Shown here: piece by piece, positions 1 to 6,189 of the stretch
Layout: the number at the start of each line of letters is the position of its first letter
How positions within the stretch are numbered: position 1 is the stretch's first letter
Source of the DNA: Prolixibacteraceae bacterium
GTDB taxonomy: Bacteria > Bacteroidota > Bacteroidia > Bacteroidales > Prolixibacteraceae
Assembly: GCA_027858145.1 (NCBI GenBank)
Contig: JAQIDF010000310.1
Coordinates: 1-6,189, forward strand
Direction of reading: 5' to 3'
Length of the DNA stretch: 6,189 nucleotides
Translations under genes and position numbers: made by a program
Notes under the pieces: generated by a model
The model's database searches: none
Told to the model about the DNA's origin: nothing
What the model saw: the letters and a program-made list of their open reading frames with translations, nothing else

Positions 1-100
1 AAAAGCCCAATTTCTGCGTTACGCCCTTTCTGAAAACAGTCATCCCGAGAATCGGGACTCCTTGATTTTCAGAAAGGCCAAGCCTTGAAATTGAACTTTT
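1..100. repeat. Large imperfect palindrome, truncated at the window edge
   Basis: The arms at 1-36 and 66-100 are imperfect reverse complements. The inner 12 bp match perfectly (25-36 CCTTTCTGAAAA against 66-77 TTTTCAGAAAGG). Further out, AAAAG and CAATTT also find partners, separated by a mismatched stretch with a one-base length difference. At the apex, TCCCGA (43-48) and TCGGGA (52-57) form a second perfect stem around GAA. The left arm reaches base 1, so the element probably continues outside the window. It lies beyond the likely prmA terminators and may be a dispersed intergenic repeat or the remains of a non-autonomous mobile element. Copy number cannot be judged here. Confidence 0.75.
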
Positions 101-115
101 CGATTCAAGCACTTG

Positions 116-137
116 AAAAAAAAGCAGTTTTCTTGCT
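116..137 (-). terminator. Probable intrinsic terminator of prmA
   Basis: Read on the minus strand, AGCA pairs with TGCT. One further G-C pair is possible if an A is bulged, leaving an AAAA loop. An unbroken run of eight T follows. The stem is short, but the T-run is good and the site is about 30 nt past the prmA stop, where termination is expected. Confidence 0.5.
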
Positions 138-147
138 GACACTAAAT

Positions 148-166
148 AGCGTTTTTTCCAAACGCT
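148..166 (-). terminator. Hairpin directly after the prmA stop codon
   Basis: On the minus strand AGCGTTT and AAACGCT form a perfect 7-bp stem around the loop GGAAA, starting one base after the prmA stop codon. Only ATTT follows, so it is a poor terminator alone. It may protect the mRNA 3' end or act together with the T-rich hairpin at 116-137. Confidence 0.5.
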
Positions 167-167
167 C

Positions 168-989
168 CTAATTCATTTCTAACAGCAAGGCACACCAACC
201 ATCCCTGTCTAGGCGATTAATTATTTTAAACCCATTTCTATGTGCCATTTCAAGCATATTGGCTTCATCTTTTAACATTACACCACTAAGCAACAACAAA
301 CCATTTGGAGCAACAAGCCGGGCCACGTTATTAAAAAAATGTTCAAAAACCGAATAATTCAGGTTGGCAAGTACAATGTCAAATGCACCTTCCATTTCTT
401 CAACGCCACAAAGTATTAATTCAACATTTTGAACAGAATTTATTTCAAGCGTATTTTTAGCCACATCCAACGCCCATGGATTATTATCGAAAGCCACAAT
501 TTTATCAGCCCCCATCAAAGAAGCCAAAGCAGCCAGAACAGCCGTACCGGTACCGGCATCAACAACCGATTTCATTTTAAAATCGAGCCCGATCATCATC
601 TCAACACACAACAAAGTACTGGGATGTGCCCCCGAACCAAAAGCCAGTTGCGGGTCGACACGTAAAGCATAATCGGCACCACCAGGATAATGGTCACCGG
701 GTTTTCCCAGCCATATTTTTCCGCCAATTAACAGGGAGTCAAATGTGTCTTCAGAAGAAATGCCCCACTCACCCGGCGAAGCATTTTGAACCTCAAAGGG
801 GACTGCAAATCCCAACAATTGCAAGGTATTTTCCAGCTCACCCCGTTGAAACTTTTCAGTGTTAATATAAGCTCTCAACCCTCTTTCTTCGTTCCAAAAC
901 GAGTCGTAAGGAAGTTGTGAAAGTAAAGCTGTTATCATTTCCGATTCTTCATCGCTAACCCCGGGAAAGAAAACTTCTGTTGCTGTCAT
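168..989 (-). CDS. prmA: Ribosomal protein L11 methyltransferase PrmA
   Basis: A 273-residue class I SAM-dependent methyltransferase. In this family the enzyme methylates ribosomal protein L11 in the cytoplasm. Residues 1 to about 65 resemble the PrmA substrate-recognition domain. The linker contains W75 and a KIWLGKP stretch, followed by the family signature VDPQLAFGSGAHPST (111-125). SAM-binding motif I is VVDAGTGTAVLA (142-153), the acidic residue after strand 2 is D168, and motif IV is DIVLANLNY (204-212) with N209 at the catalytic-pocket position. The frame has an upstream ATG at 1019, but a consensus promoter box at 1008-1015 lies between it and the ATG at 989. Starting at 989 also gives the usual short family N-terminus, so 989 was chosen. 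Motif I reads GTGT where GCGS or GCGT is usual, so the protein is somewhat divergent; a related methyltransferase with another protein substrate is possible but less likely. It is divergent from mfd. Confidence 0.9.
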   Translation of the reverse strand: MTATEVFFPGVSDEESEMITALLSQLPYDSFWNEERGLRAYINTEKFQRGELENTLQLLGFAVPFEVQNASPGEWGISSEDTFDSLLIGGKIWLGKPGDHYPGGADYALRVDPQLAFGSGAHPSTLLCVEMMIGLDFKMKSVVDAGTGTAVLAALASLMGADKIVAFDNNPWALDVAKNTLEINSVQNVELILCGVEEMEGAFDIVLANLNYSVFEHFFNNVARLVAPNGLLLLSGVMLKDEANMLEMAHRNGFKIINRLDRDGWCALLLEMN

Positions 990-1007
990 TATCTCTGATT
1001 TTTTCAG

Positions 1008-1015
1008 CAAAGATA
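1008..1015 (-). promoter_or_regulatory. prmA promoter, Bacteroidota -7 box
   Basis: On the minus strand the box reads TATCTTTG, an exact match to TAnnTTTG. It predicts transcription starting near 1001-1004, giving a leader of about 12-15 nt before the ATG at 989. No convincing -33 TTTG is present at normal spacing; the nearest TTG (1042-1040) is about 4 nt too far upstream. The box places the in-frame ATG at 1019 outside the transcript, which settles the prmA start. Confidence 0.6.
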
Positions 1016-1064
1016 CCATTTTACCTTATCTTGATTTACCAATTCCAGACGAACAAGAAAATTC

Positions 1065-1230
1065 TTAGAATCTGTTTAAATTTTGTTTTTGGAAGATGTT
1101 TTTAATGTATTGAGTTCTTATACAAGTAAAAATTGACGATAATAGCATCGCTATTTGAGGAGATTTTAACGAAGTATAAGGACTCAAGCCGTAAAAACAT
1201 CCCGAAGGATAAAACTTCAACAGTTTCTTA
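1065..1230. repeat. 166-bp imperfect palindrome between prmA and mfd (possible MITE-like element)
   Basis: The arms pair over nearly the whole length, centred at 1148. The outer arms, TTAGAATCTGTT (1065-1076) against 1219-1230, match at 10 of 12 positions, and pairing continues to 1084/1211. GATGTTTTTA (1095-1104) pairs perfectly with 1192-1201. The 14 bases 1110-1123 pair with 1174-1187 with a single G-T pair. The apex is AATAGC (1141-1146) and GCTATT (1150-1155) around ATC. The stretch 1124-1140 against 1156-1173 is mostly unpaired. A direct repeat TTCTTA occurs at 1062-1067 and 1225-1230 and could be a target duplication, but it overlaps the arm ends. No gene lies inside. Confidence 0.8.
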
Positions 1231-1231
1231 A

Positions 1232-1239
1232 TATATTTG
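1232..1239 (+). promoter_or_regulatory. mfd promoter, Bacteroidota -7 box
   Basis: TATATTTG matches TAnnTTTG exactly. The expected transcript start is near 1243-1246, only a few bases before the ATG at 1249, so the mfd mRNA would be leaderless or almost so. No TTTG is seen at the -33 position (about 1208-1212), which falls inside the right arm of the palindrome. The box also overlaps an in-frame TTG at 1237, making that TTG an unlikely start. Confidence 0.55.
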
Positions 1240-1248
1240 CAGCTGATT

Positions 1249-4200
1249 ATGAACAGCGAACAAATTTTACAAAAATATTCAAGCCACCCGGCTTTATCCG
1301 AAATTATTGAGTTTTTGAAAATCGATAAACCCGGCCGCATCCATTTAAAAGGCTTAGCGGGCTCATCACCTGCCTTTGTTTTTTCAGCCGCTTTTTTAGA
1401 AAACCCGCAATCGTTAATGCTTGTTTTAAACGATTATGAGGAAGCCGCATACTACTTTGATGACATTAATTTGTTGCTCCCGGCTTATGATGTGCTGTTT
1501 TTCCCTTCTTCATTCAAACGAATTGCCAGACATGGAAAAGCATCGCAGGAAAACATAGTAAAACGAACCGAAGTCCTCAGCCGGGTGAACGATACCAAGC
1601 CCTGCATTGTGATTAGTTACCCCGAAGCTTTGATAGAGAAAGTTGTGACAAACGAATCGCTCAAAACCAATACGCTGCAAATCTCAACCGGAGAAAAGGT
1701 GTCGCTCGAATTCATTAACGATGTGCTTTTTGAATACGGGTTTGAACGGGTTGACTTTGTTTATGAACCGGGACAATACTCGGTGCGGGGCGGTATTATC
1801 GACATTTTCTCATTTGCTTATGATGAACCTTTCCGCATCGATTTTTTTGGCAACGAAGTAGATTCCATTCGCAGTTTTAATATTGACACCCAGCTATCCG
1901 ACAAAAAATTTGACCATATCTCTATTATCCCCAACATCCAAAACGGCTTAGAAGATGAAAACCGGGTTGGAATACTCGAATACTTACCCAAACCATTTAA
2001 TCTGGCATTCAGAGATTTCAGGTACACACTGGAGCAAGTTGAAAGCTTTTATTCTAATAACGAACACATTAAGCCTGAAGAAAGACTTTTTGAGAAAGAG
2101 CAACTTTGCGATGAAGAAACATTTGAAATCAGTCTGAATAACTTCAATATCATAGAATTCGGGATGCGCAGCAACCTTGAAAACGTTCGCGAGATACCCT
2201 TTATCACCGCTCCTCAACCCGAATTCAACAAAAATTTTGAATTACTGGCGCGCGACCTGAAACAAAACACCGCAAACGGATACGAAAATTTTATTCTCTC
2301 AAATAGCGAGAAACAAATTGAACGCTTAGAAGCTATTTTCAGCGATCAAGGTCTAAACGTGAAATTCACGCCCATATCTTTTACAATTAATGAGGGGTTT
2401 ATCGACCGCGATTTGCAATTGGTGTTTTATACCGACCACCAAATTTTCGAACGTTACCACCGCTATAAACTTCAAACCTCAAACCGGGCAAAAGAAGCTA
2501 TTACCCTAAAAGAGCTGAACAAACTGCACACCGGCGATTACGTGGTACACATTGACCATGGTATAGGAAAATTTGCAGGGCTGGTAAAAACCGAGGTCAA
2601 CGGCAAAGTGCAGGAAGCTGTTCGACTGGTTTACCGCGATAATGATTCGCTGTTGGTAAATATCCACTCGTTACACCGCATATCTAAGTATAAAGGGAAA
2701 GACGGCACTGAACCCAACCTTAACAAACTGGGGACTTCGGCATGGCAAAAAATGAAGAAAAAAGCCAAGGGGAAAGTTAAAGATATAGCCAAAGAACTGA
2801 TTGCCCTTTATGCTGAACGGTTGAAAGAAAAAGGCTTTTCATTCTCGATCGACTCATTTATGCAGCAAGAGCTTGAAGCATCGTTTATGTACGAAGACAC
2901 CCCCGACCAGTTTAAAGCTACCCAGGCTGTAAAGGAAGACATGGAAAAAATGATGCCCATGGATCGACTGGTTTGCGGCGATGTAGGATTTGGCAAAACC
3001 GAAATTGCTGTGCGCGCAGCCTTTAAAGCAGCAGCCGACAATAAGCAAGTGGCCATACTGGTACCAACTACTATTCTGGCTCTTCAGCATTACAGAACCT
3101 TTACCGAACGACTGAAAGATTTCCCTGTAAATATTGGCTACGTAAGCCGTTTGCGAAACTCGGCCGACACAAAAAAAACACTCAAAGAAGTTGAAGAAGG
3201 AAATATTGATATCATTATTGGTACACACAGGCTGGTTGGAAAGGATATCCGCTTTAAAGACCTGGGCTTACTCATTATCGACGAAGAACAAAAGTTTGGG
3301 GTTTCAGTAAAAGAAAAGCTTAAGCGCCTCAAAATAAATGTAGATACATTAACACTCACTGCCACTCCTATTCCGCGTACTTTACAGTTCTCGCTAATGG
3401 GCGCACGTGACTTATCGGTTATCCAAACCCCGCCACCTAACCGCTTCCCCATTATTACCGAAGTACATGGTTTTAACGAGGCGGTTATCAAAGAAGCTAT
3501 CGATCAGGAGATTGACCGTGGCGGACAGGTTTTTTTCATCCACAACCGGGTGCAAAATATATACGAGGTTGAAGCTTTTGTGAAAAAGGCCTGCCCATAT
3601 GCCCGTACCATAGTCGGGCACGGACAAATGGAAGGCCCAAGGCTGGAGAAAACAATGCTCGATTTTATTAATGGCGATTATGATGTGCTTATTGCCACCA
3701 CCATTATCGAAAGCGGGCTCGATATTCCCAATGCCAATACCATTATCATCAATAACGCTCAAAACTTTGGACTTAGCGACCTGCACCAGTTACGCGGCCG
3801 TGTTGGACGCTCGAACAAAAAAGCTTTCTGCTACCTTTTGGCTCCGCCTATGAGCACCCTAACACAGGAAGCACGCCGCCGCCTCAAGTCCATCGAGGAA
3901 TTTTCGGAATTGGGAAGTGGTTTCAACATTGCCATGCGTGACCTCGATATCCGTGGCGCCGGAAACATGCTGGGCGCCGAGCAAAGCGGTTATATTGCCG
4001 ATATTGGTTATGAAACTTATCACCGTATACTAAATGAAGCTGTTCAGGAGCTGAAGCAAGATGAATTTAAAGAGGTATTTGCCGAGAAAGACAAAAGCGA
4101 AGCCAACAAAGCCTTTCTTAATCTCAAATTCATTAACGACTGCAATATCGAGACCGATATGGAAATGCGTTTCCCCGAAAGCTATGTGAACAGTATTGCC

Positions 4201-4620
4201 GAACGGATGGCACTTTATCGCCAGCTCGATAACATTGAAACAGATGAAGAACTTGAAGTATTTAAAAATAGTCTCACCGACCGTTTTGGTGAAATTCCAC
4301 AACAGGTATACGACCTCATTGAAGTAGTACGCTTAAGGTGGATCGCTATTCAACTGGGAATGGAACGGGTTATCCTGAAAAACAGCAAAATGATTTGCCA
4401 CTTCATTGGTGACCAGGAATCACTGTTTTATCAGTCGCCCGTGTTTATGGAAGTACTGCAATGGATACAGCACAACCCGCAAAAATGCCGCATTAAAGAA
4501 GGCAAAACCAAGCTAAGCCTGGCATTCGATAAAATAAAAAGTATTGATAAAGCATATACGGTGTTGAATGAAATACATTCAAATACAAGTGCTGCTAAAA
4601 CCAAGTCTGAAAATTATTGA
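1249..4620 (+). CDS. mfd: Transcription-repair coupling factor Mfd
   Basis: A complete 1123-residue Mfd. The family recognises RNA polymerase stalled at DNA lesions, displaces it by ATP-driven translocation and recruits UvrA. Residues 1 to about 320 form the UvrB-like module; its Walker A equivalent, GLAGSSPAF (35-43), lacks the lysine, as expected for the non-hydrolysing module. The RNA polymerase-interacting, CarD-like domain begins near 419, with HTGDYVVHIDHGIGKF at 427-442. The SF2 translocase follows: Walker A GDVGFGKT (577-584, K583), DEEQ (678-681), TATPIPRTL (704-712), TTIIESGLD (817-825) and QLRGRVGR (847-854). The translocation (TRG) segment covers about 865-925, and the C-terminal autoinhibitory domain D7 about 955-1070. 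Length is close to the usual 1100-1180. The ATG at 1249 was chosen over the TTG at 1237 because the TTG lies in the promoter box. No frameshift or missing catalytic motif is seen. It appears monocistronic, with its own promoter and terminator. Confidence 0.98.
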   Translation: MNSEQILQKYSSHPALSEIIEFLKIDKPGRIHLKGLAGSSPAFVFSAAFLENPQSLMLVLNDYEEAAYYFDDINLLLPAYDVLFFPSSFKRIARHGKASQENIVKRTEVLSRVNDTKPCIVISYPEALIEKVVTNESLKTNTLQISTGEKVSLEFINDVLFEYGFERVDFVYEPGQYSVRGGIIDIFSFAYDEPFRIDFFGNEVDSIRSFNIDTQLSDKKFDHISIIPNIQNGLEDENRVGILEYLPKPFNLAFRDFRYTLEQVESFYSNNEHIKPEERLFEKEQLCDEETFEISLNNFNIIEFGMRSNLENVREIPFITAPQPEFNKNFELLARDLKQNTANGYENFILSNSEKQIERLEAIFSDQGLNVKFTPISFTINEGFIDRDLQLVFYTDHQIFERYHRYKLQTSNRAKEAITLKELNKLHTGDYVVHIDHGIGKFAGLVKTEVNGKVQEAVRLVYRDNDSLLVNIHSLHRISKYKGKDGTEPNLNKLGTSAWQKMKKKAKGKVKDIAKELIALYAERLKEKGFSFSIDSFMQQELEASFMYEDTPDQFKATQAVKEDMEKMMPMDRLVCGDVGFGKTEIAVRAAFKAAADNKQVAILVPTTILALQHYRTFTERLKDFPVNIGYVSRLRNSADTKKTLKEVEEGNIDIIIGTHRLVGKDIRFKDLGLLIIDEEQKFGVSVKEKLKRLKINVDTLTLTATPIPRTLQFSLMGARDLSVIQTPPPNRFPIITEVHGFNEAVIKEAIDQEIDRGGQVFFIHNRVQNIYEVEAFVKKACPYARTIVGHGQMEGPRLEKTMLDFINGDYDVLIATTIIESGLDIPNANTIIINNAQNFGLSDLHQLRGRVGRSNKKAFCYLLAPPMSTLTQEARRRLKSIEEFSELGSGFNIAMRDLDIRGAGNMLGAEQSGYIADIGYETYHRILNEAVQELKQDEFKEVFAEKDKSEANKAFLNLKFINDCNIETDMEMRFPESYVNSIAERMALYRQLDNIETDEELEVFKNSLTDRFGEIPQQVYDLIEVVRLRWIAIQLGMERVILKNSKMICHFIGDQESLFYQSPVFMEVLQWIQHNPQKCRIKEGKTKLSLAFDKIKSIDKAYTVLNEIHSNTSAAKTKSENY

Positions 4621-4710
4621 TACTCCAAAGACCGAATTCCTCACGGTTTTCTTACTTCGTTTTTACATCAAACCACAATAAGGCTATATGCCGAAGGAAC
4701 TTATTCCTAT

Positions 4711-4739
4711 ACTCCCGCTTCGGTGGGAGTTTTTATTTT
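4711..4739 (+). terminator. Strong intrinsic terminator of mfd (UUCG tetraloop)
   Basis: ACTCCCGC (4711-4718) and GTGGGAGT (4723-4730) form an 8-bp stem with one G-T pair, capped by TTCG in the very stable C(UUCG)G context. TTTTATTTT follows directly. It lies about 90 nt after the mfd stop codon and separates mfd from the next gene. A small hairpin, AGGAA/TTCCT (4695-4708), sits just upstream. Confidence 0.9.
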
Positions 4740-4933
4740 GGCACAAAAGAAAAAACCAACTTTTGAACAATTTAGCTTCACCCTGCGACAGCAAAAAAAC
4801 TTGTAAACTATATAATATCTGAGGTTTTTTAAAGTACCGTTGGTATAATACAAGCACGGACACACAACAAACACTAATAATAAAGTGCATTTATAAGCTT
4901 TTGCAGACAGAAAATAAGAAATCCATTTTTTGC
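4740..4933. other. AT-rich intergenic stretch, no gene seen
   Basis: The stretch between the mfd terminator and the next promoter box contains no credible coding sequence. The only reading frame of note, on the minus strand, runs through the terminator. Two weak inverted repeats are visible: CTTGTA (4800-4805) with TACAAG (4849-4854), extendable through TATA with a bulge, and AAAAAACC (4750-4757) with GGTTTTTT (4823-4830). They do not form one coherent palindrome like the two elements near prmA. Operator sites or a small RNA cannot be excluded, but nothing specific supports them. Confidence 0.4.
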
Positions 4934-4941
4934 TATATTCG
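4934..4941 (+). promoter_or_regulatory. Probable promoter of the Lnb/DUF4105 gene
   Basis: TATATTCG differs from TAnnTTTG at one position and lies 20 nt before the ATG at 4962, giving a predicted leader of roughly 15 nt. No TTTG sits at normal -33 spacing; the nearest (4900-4903) is about 10 nt too far. The only purine-rich stretch in the leader, AGGA at 4943-4946, is too distant to be a good Shine-Dalgarno site. Confidence 0.4.
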
Positions 4942-4961
4942 CAGGATATAAATTATTTACC

Positions 4962-6119
4962 ATGCGAAGAATTGTTTTTTTCACCCTGTTTCTACTTTTA
5001 AGCGCGATATACATTAAGGCTGAACCAGCAAAGCTCAGTCAAAATGCCCGTATAGCTATGTTTACATGCGACCCGGGGCAGGAACTATATGCCGGATTCG
5101 GCCACAGCGCATTATGGGTAAGCGACCCGGCTAACGGAATTGACAGGTTGTACAACTACGGAACATTCGATTTTAATACACCTAATTTTTATGTAAAATT
5201 CATACGTGGAAAGCTCAACTACATGCTATCGGTTACCAACATCAACCGATTCATGCGGGAGTATGATTATCGCAAAATTGGCGTTGAAGGACAAACGCTC
5301 AACCTTTTGCCTGATGAGAAACAGAAACTGTATAACCTGCTGGAGGAGAATGCCAAACCTGAAAACCGCTCTTACAAATACGATTTCTTTATGGATAACT
5401 GCGCTACGCGAATTAGAGACATTGTAGCAGAGGCCGTTGACGGGGAAATAGATTTCAATACACAAGACCAAGATGTATCGTTCAGACAATTATTGTTCCC
5501 TTACTTAACACACACACCCTGGACAAAATTTGGAATTAACCTGATTTTGGGCCTGTCGTCCGATGCCAAAGCCAGTCCTTACGACTACATGTACCTGCCC
5601 GAGCACATGGAATATCAGTTTGGAAGAGCTACAATTGACAGCAATAATGGAGAACGCGAACTGGTTTCATCTGAAAAACAATACCTGAAAAACAAGCTCG
5701 AATATAAATACAACATACTTTATGACCCCGCTGTTGTTTTCACATTTTTTATTCTGATAGTACTTCTGATTAGTTTATGGGAAAACAGAAAAAACGTTTA
5801 TTTCAAGGCTCTTGATGTTACTTTAAGTTCTGTTTCAGCATTTGCCGGACTCTTCTTATTTTTCATGTGGGTAGGCACCGACCACTCGGCAACAAACTAC
5901 AACCTCAATATATTATGGCTATTACCGGCGCAGACACTATTCCTTTTCGCACTTAGAAGTAAAAAGAATAAGAAAAGAATGGTCGAAATCTCAATGGGTA
6001 TCCTTTTTGTCACAGCCATTGCCATGCAATTCTGGCCTCAGGAAACCGAGCTCTCATTTTTATTATTGATTGTGATGTTCTTTATCCGGTATTTGTTTTA
6101 TTATAAAAGGATTGAATAG
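4962..6119 (+). CDS. Lnb N-terminal periplasmic domain (DUF4105) membrane protein
   Basis: A 385-residue exported protein. Residues 1-20 look like a signal peptide (MRR, hydrophobic core, cleavage near IKA|EP). The periplasmic domain covers about 25-225 and has the motifs GFGHSALWV (45-53, H48), YNYGTFDF (64-71), DNCATRIRD (145-153, C147) and LPEHMEYQFGRA (212-223), typical of the Lnb N-terminal/DUF4105 family. Five transmembrane helices follow, at about 257-273, 285-304, 313-331, 341-358 and 362-381. The positively charged stretches ENRKN, RSKKNKKR and YKRIE all fall on the cytoplasmic side, consistent with a periplasmic domain. GTDHSATNYN (305-314), in a short periplasmic loop, carries H308. 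The reaction is unknown. The order His then Asn-Cys resembles permuted papain-like (NlpC/P60 or LRAT-type) enzymes, suggesting hydrolysis or acyl transfer at the envelope; this is inference. The gene has its own promoter and ends one base from a convergent gene. Confidence 0.9.
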   Translation: MRRIVFFTLFLLLSAIYIKAEPAKLSQNARIAMFTCDPGQELYAGFGHSALWVSDPANGIDRLYNYGTFDFNTPNFYVKFIRGKLNYMLSVTNINRFMREYDYRKIGVEGQTLNLLPDEKQKLYNLLEENAKPENRSYKYDFFMDNCATRIRDIVAEAVDGEIDFNTQDQDVSFRQLLFPYLTHTPWTKFGINLILGLSSDAKASPYDYMYLPEHMEYQFGRATIDSNNGERELVSSEKQYLKNKLEYKYNILYDPAVVFTFFILIVLLISLWENRKNVYFKALDVTLSSVSAFAGLFLFFMWVGTDHSATNYNLNILWLLPAQTLFLFALRSKKNKKRMVEISMGILFVTAIAMQFWPQETELSFLLLIVMFFIRYLFYYKRIE

Positions 6120-6120
6120 T

Positions 6121-6189
6121 TTATTCTTTTACCCAAACATTCATGCTTCCACACTCAGGGCATACTTCAATTTTATCGTTTCCGGCACA
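6121..6189 (-). CDS. 3' end of a gene with a zinc-ribbon-like C-terminus (partial)
   Basis: Reading in from the right edge on the minus strand, the 22 codons before a TAA stop (6121-6123) encode CAGNDKIEV followed by CPECGSMNVWVKE. The CPxCG knuckle near the C-terminus is typical of the second half of a zinc ribbon. The first visible Cys might belong to the first knuckle, the rest of which lies outside the window. Too little is visible to name a family. The stop lies one base from the stop of the convergent Lnb-type gene, and such tight convergent packing supports a real gene. Confidence 0.6.
   Translation of the reverse strand, partial: CAGNDKIEVCPECGSMNVWVKE

Noticed and set aside
2..88. 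Open frame on the plus strand from the window edge to a TGA at 86-88, which could be the tail of an upstream gene.
   Set aside because: The frame is made almost entirely of the palindrome, which explains its sequence better than coding does; no domain or motif is recognisable.
1062..1230. TTCTTA direct repeat as proof of transposition.
   Set aside because: The repeat is only 6 bp and AT-rich, and it overlaps the ends of the inverted repeat. It is kept as a hint, not as evidence for insertion.
1237..1248. TTG start for mfd giving four more residues (MQLI).
   Set aside because: The TTG lies within the -7 promoter box, so it would not be transcribed; the ATG at 1249 is the better start.
1065..1340. 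Minus-strand frame of 91 codons across the palindrome and the start of mfd.
   Set aside because: It overlaps the inverted repeat, the mfd promoter and the well-supported mfd N-terminus; it is a shadow frame.
4800..4854. CTTGTA/TACAAG inverted repeat as an operator or small RNA.
   Set aside because: Six base pairs at 43-nt spacing in AT-rich sequence is not distinguishable from chance.
4684..4890. Minus-strand frame of 68 codons between mfd and the Lnb-type gene.
   Set aside because: It runs through the strong mfd terminator, its composition is not protein-like, and no promoter or recognisable motif supports it.

Overview
The window looks like chromosomal DNA of a member of the Bacteroidota. 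It is moderately AT-rich. The two promoter-like boxes that best decide gene starts have the form TAnnTTTG, the -7 element used by the Bacteroidota primary sigma factor, and no clear Shine-Dalgarno sequence precedes the genes. The Mfd protein and the Lnb/DUF4105 membrane protein also fit this phylum. A genus cannot be named from the sequence alone; the class Bacteroidia is a reasonable guess.

Layout, left to right. Positions 1-167 lie downstream of prmA and hold a large imperfect palindrome cut by the window edge, plus two small hairpins that probably end the prmA transcript. Positions 168-989 (minus strand) encode PrmA, the ribosomal protein L11 methyltransferase. Positions 990-1248 are the divergent intergenic region. 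It carries the prmA -7 box (1008-1015), a second large palindrome of about 166 bp (1065-1230), and the mfd -7 box (1232-1239), which abuts the palindrome. Positions 1249-4620 encode the complete transcription-repair coupling factor Mfd. Positions 4621-4961 hold a strong intrinsic terminator with a UUCG tetraloop and then the promoter region of the next gene. Positions 4962-6119 encode an exported, membrane-anchored Lnb/DUF4105 protein. The last 69 bases are the 3' end of a convergent minus-strand gene encoding a Cys-rich, zinc-ribbon-like C-terminus.

The genes are individually transcribed housekeeping or envelope genes with no evident shared pathway. PrmA modifies the translation machinery, Mfd couples stalled RNA polymerase to nucleotide excision repair, and the Lnb-type protein acts at the envelope. 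No CRISPR array, tRNA, rRNA, transposase, phage gene or new multi-gene system is visible. The least explained parts are the two long palindromes on either side of prmA and the chemistry of the Lnb/DUF4105 protein, which has a His...Asn-Cys arrangement resembling permuted papain-like enzymes.
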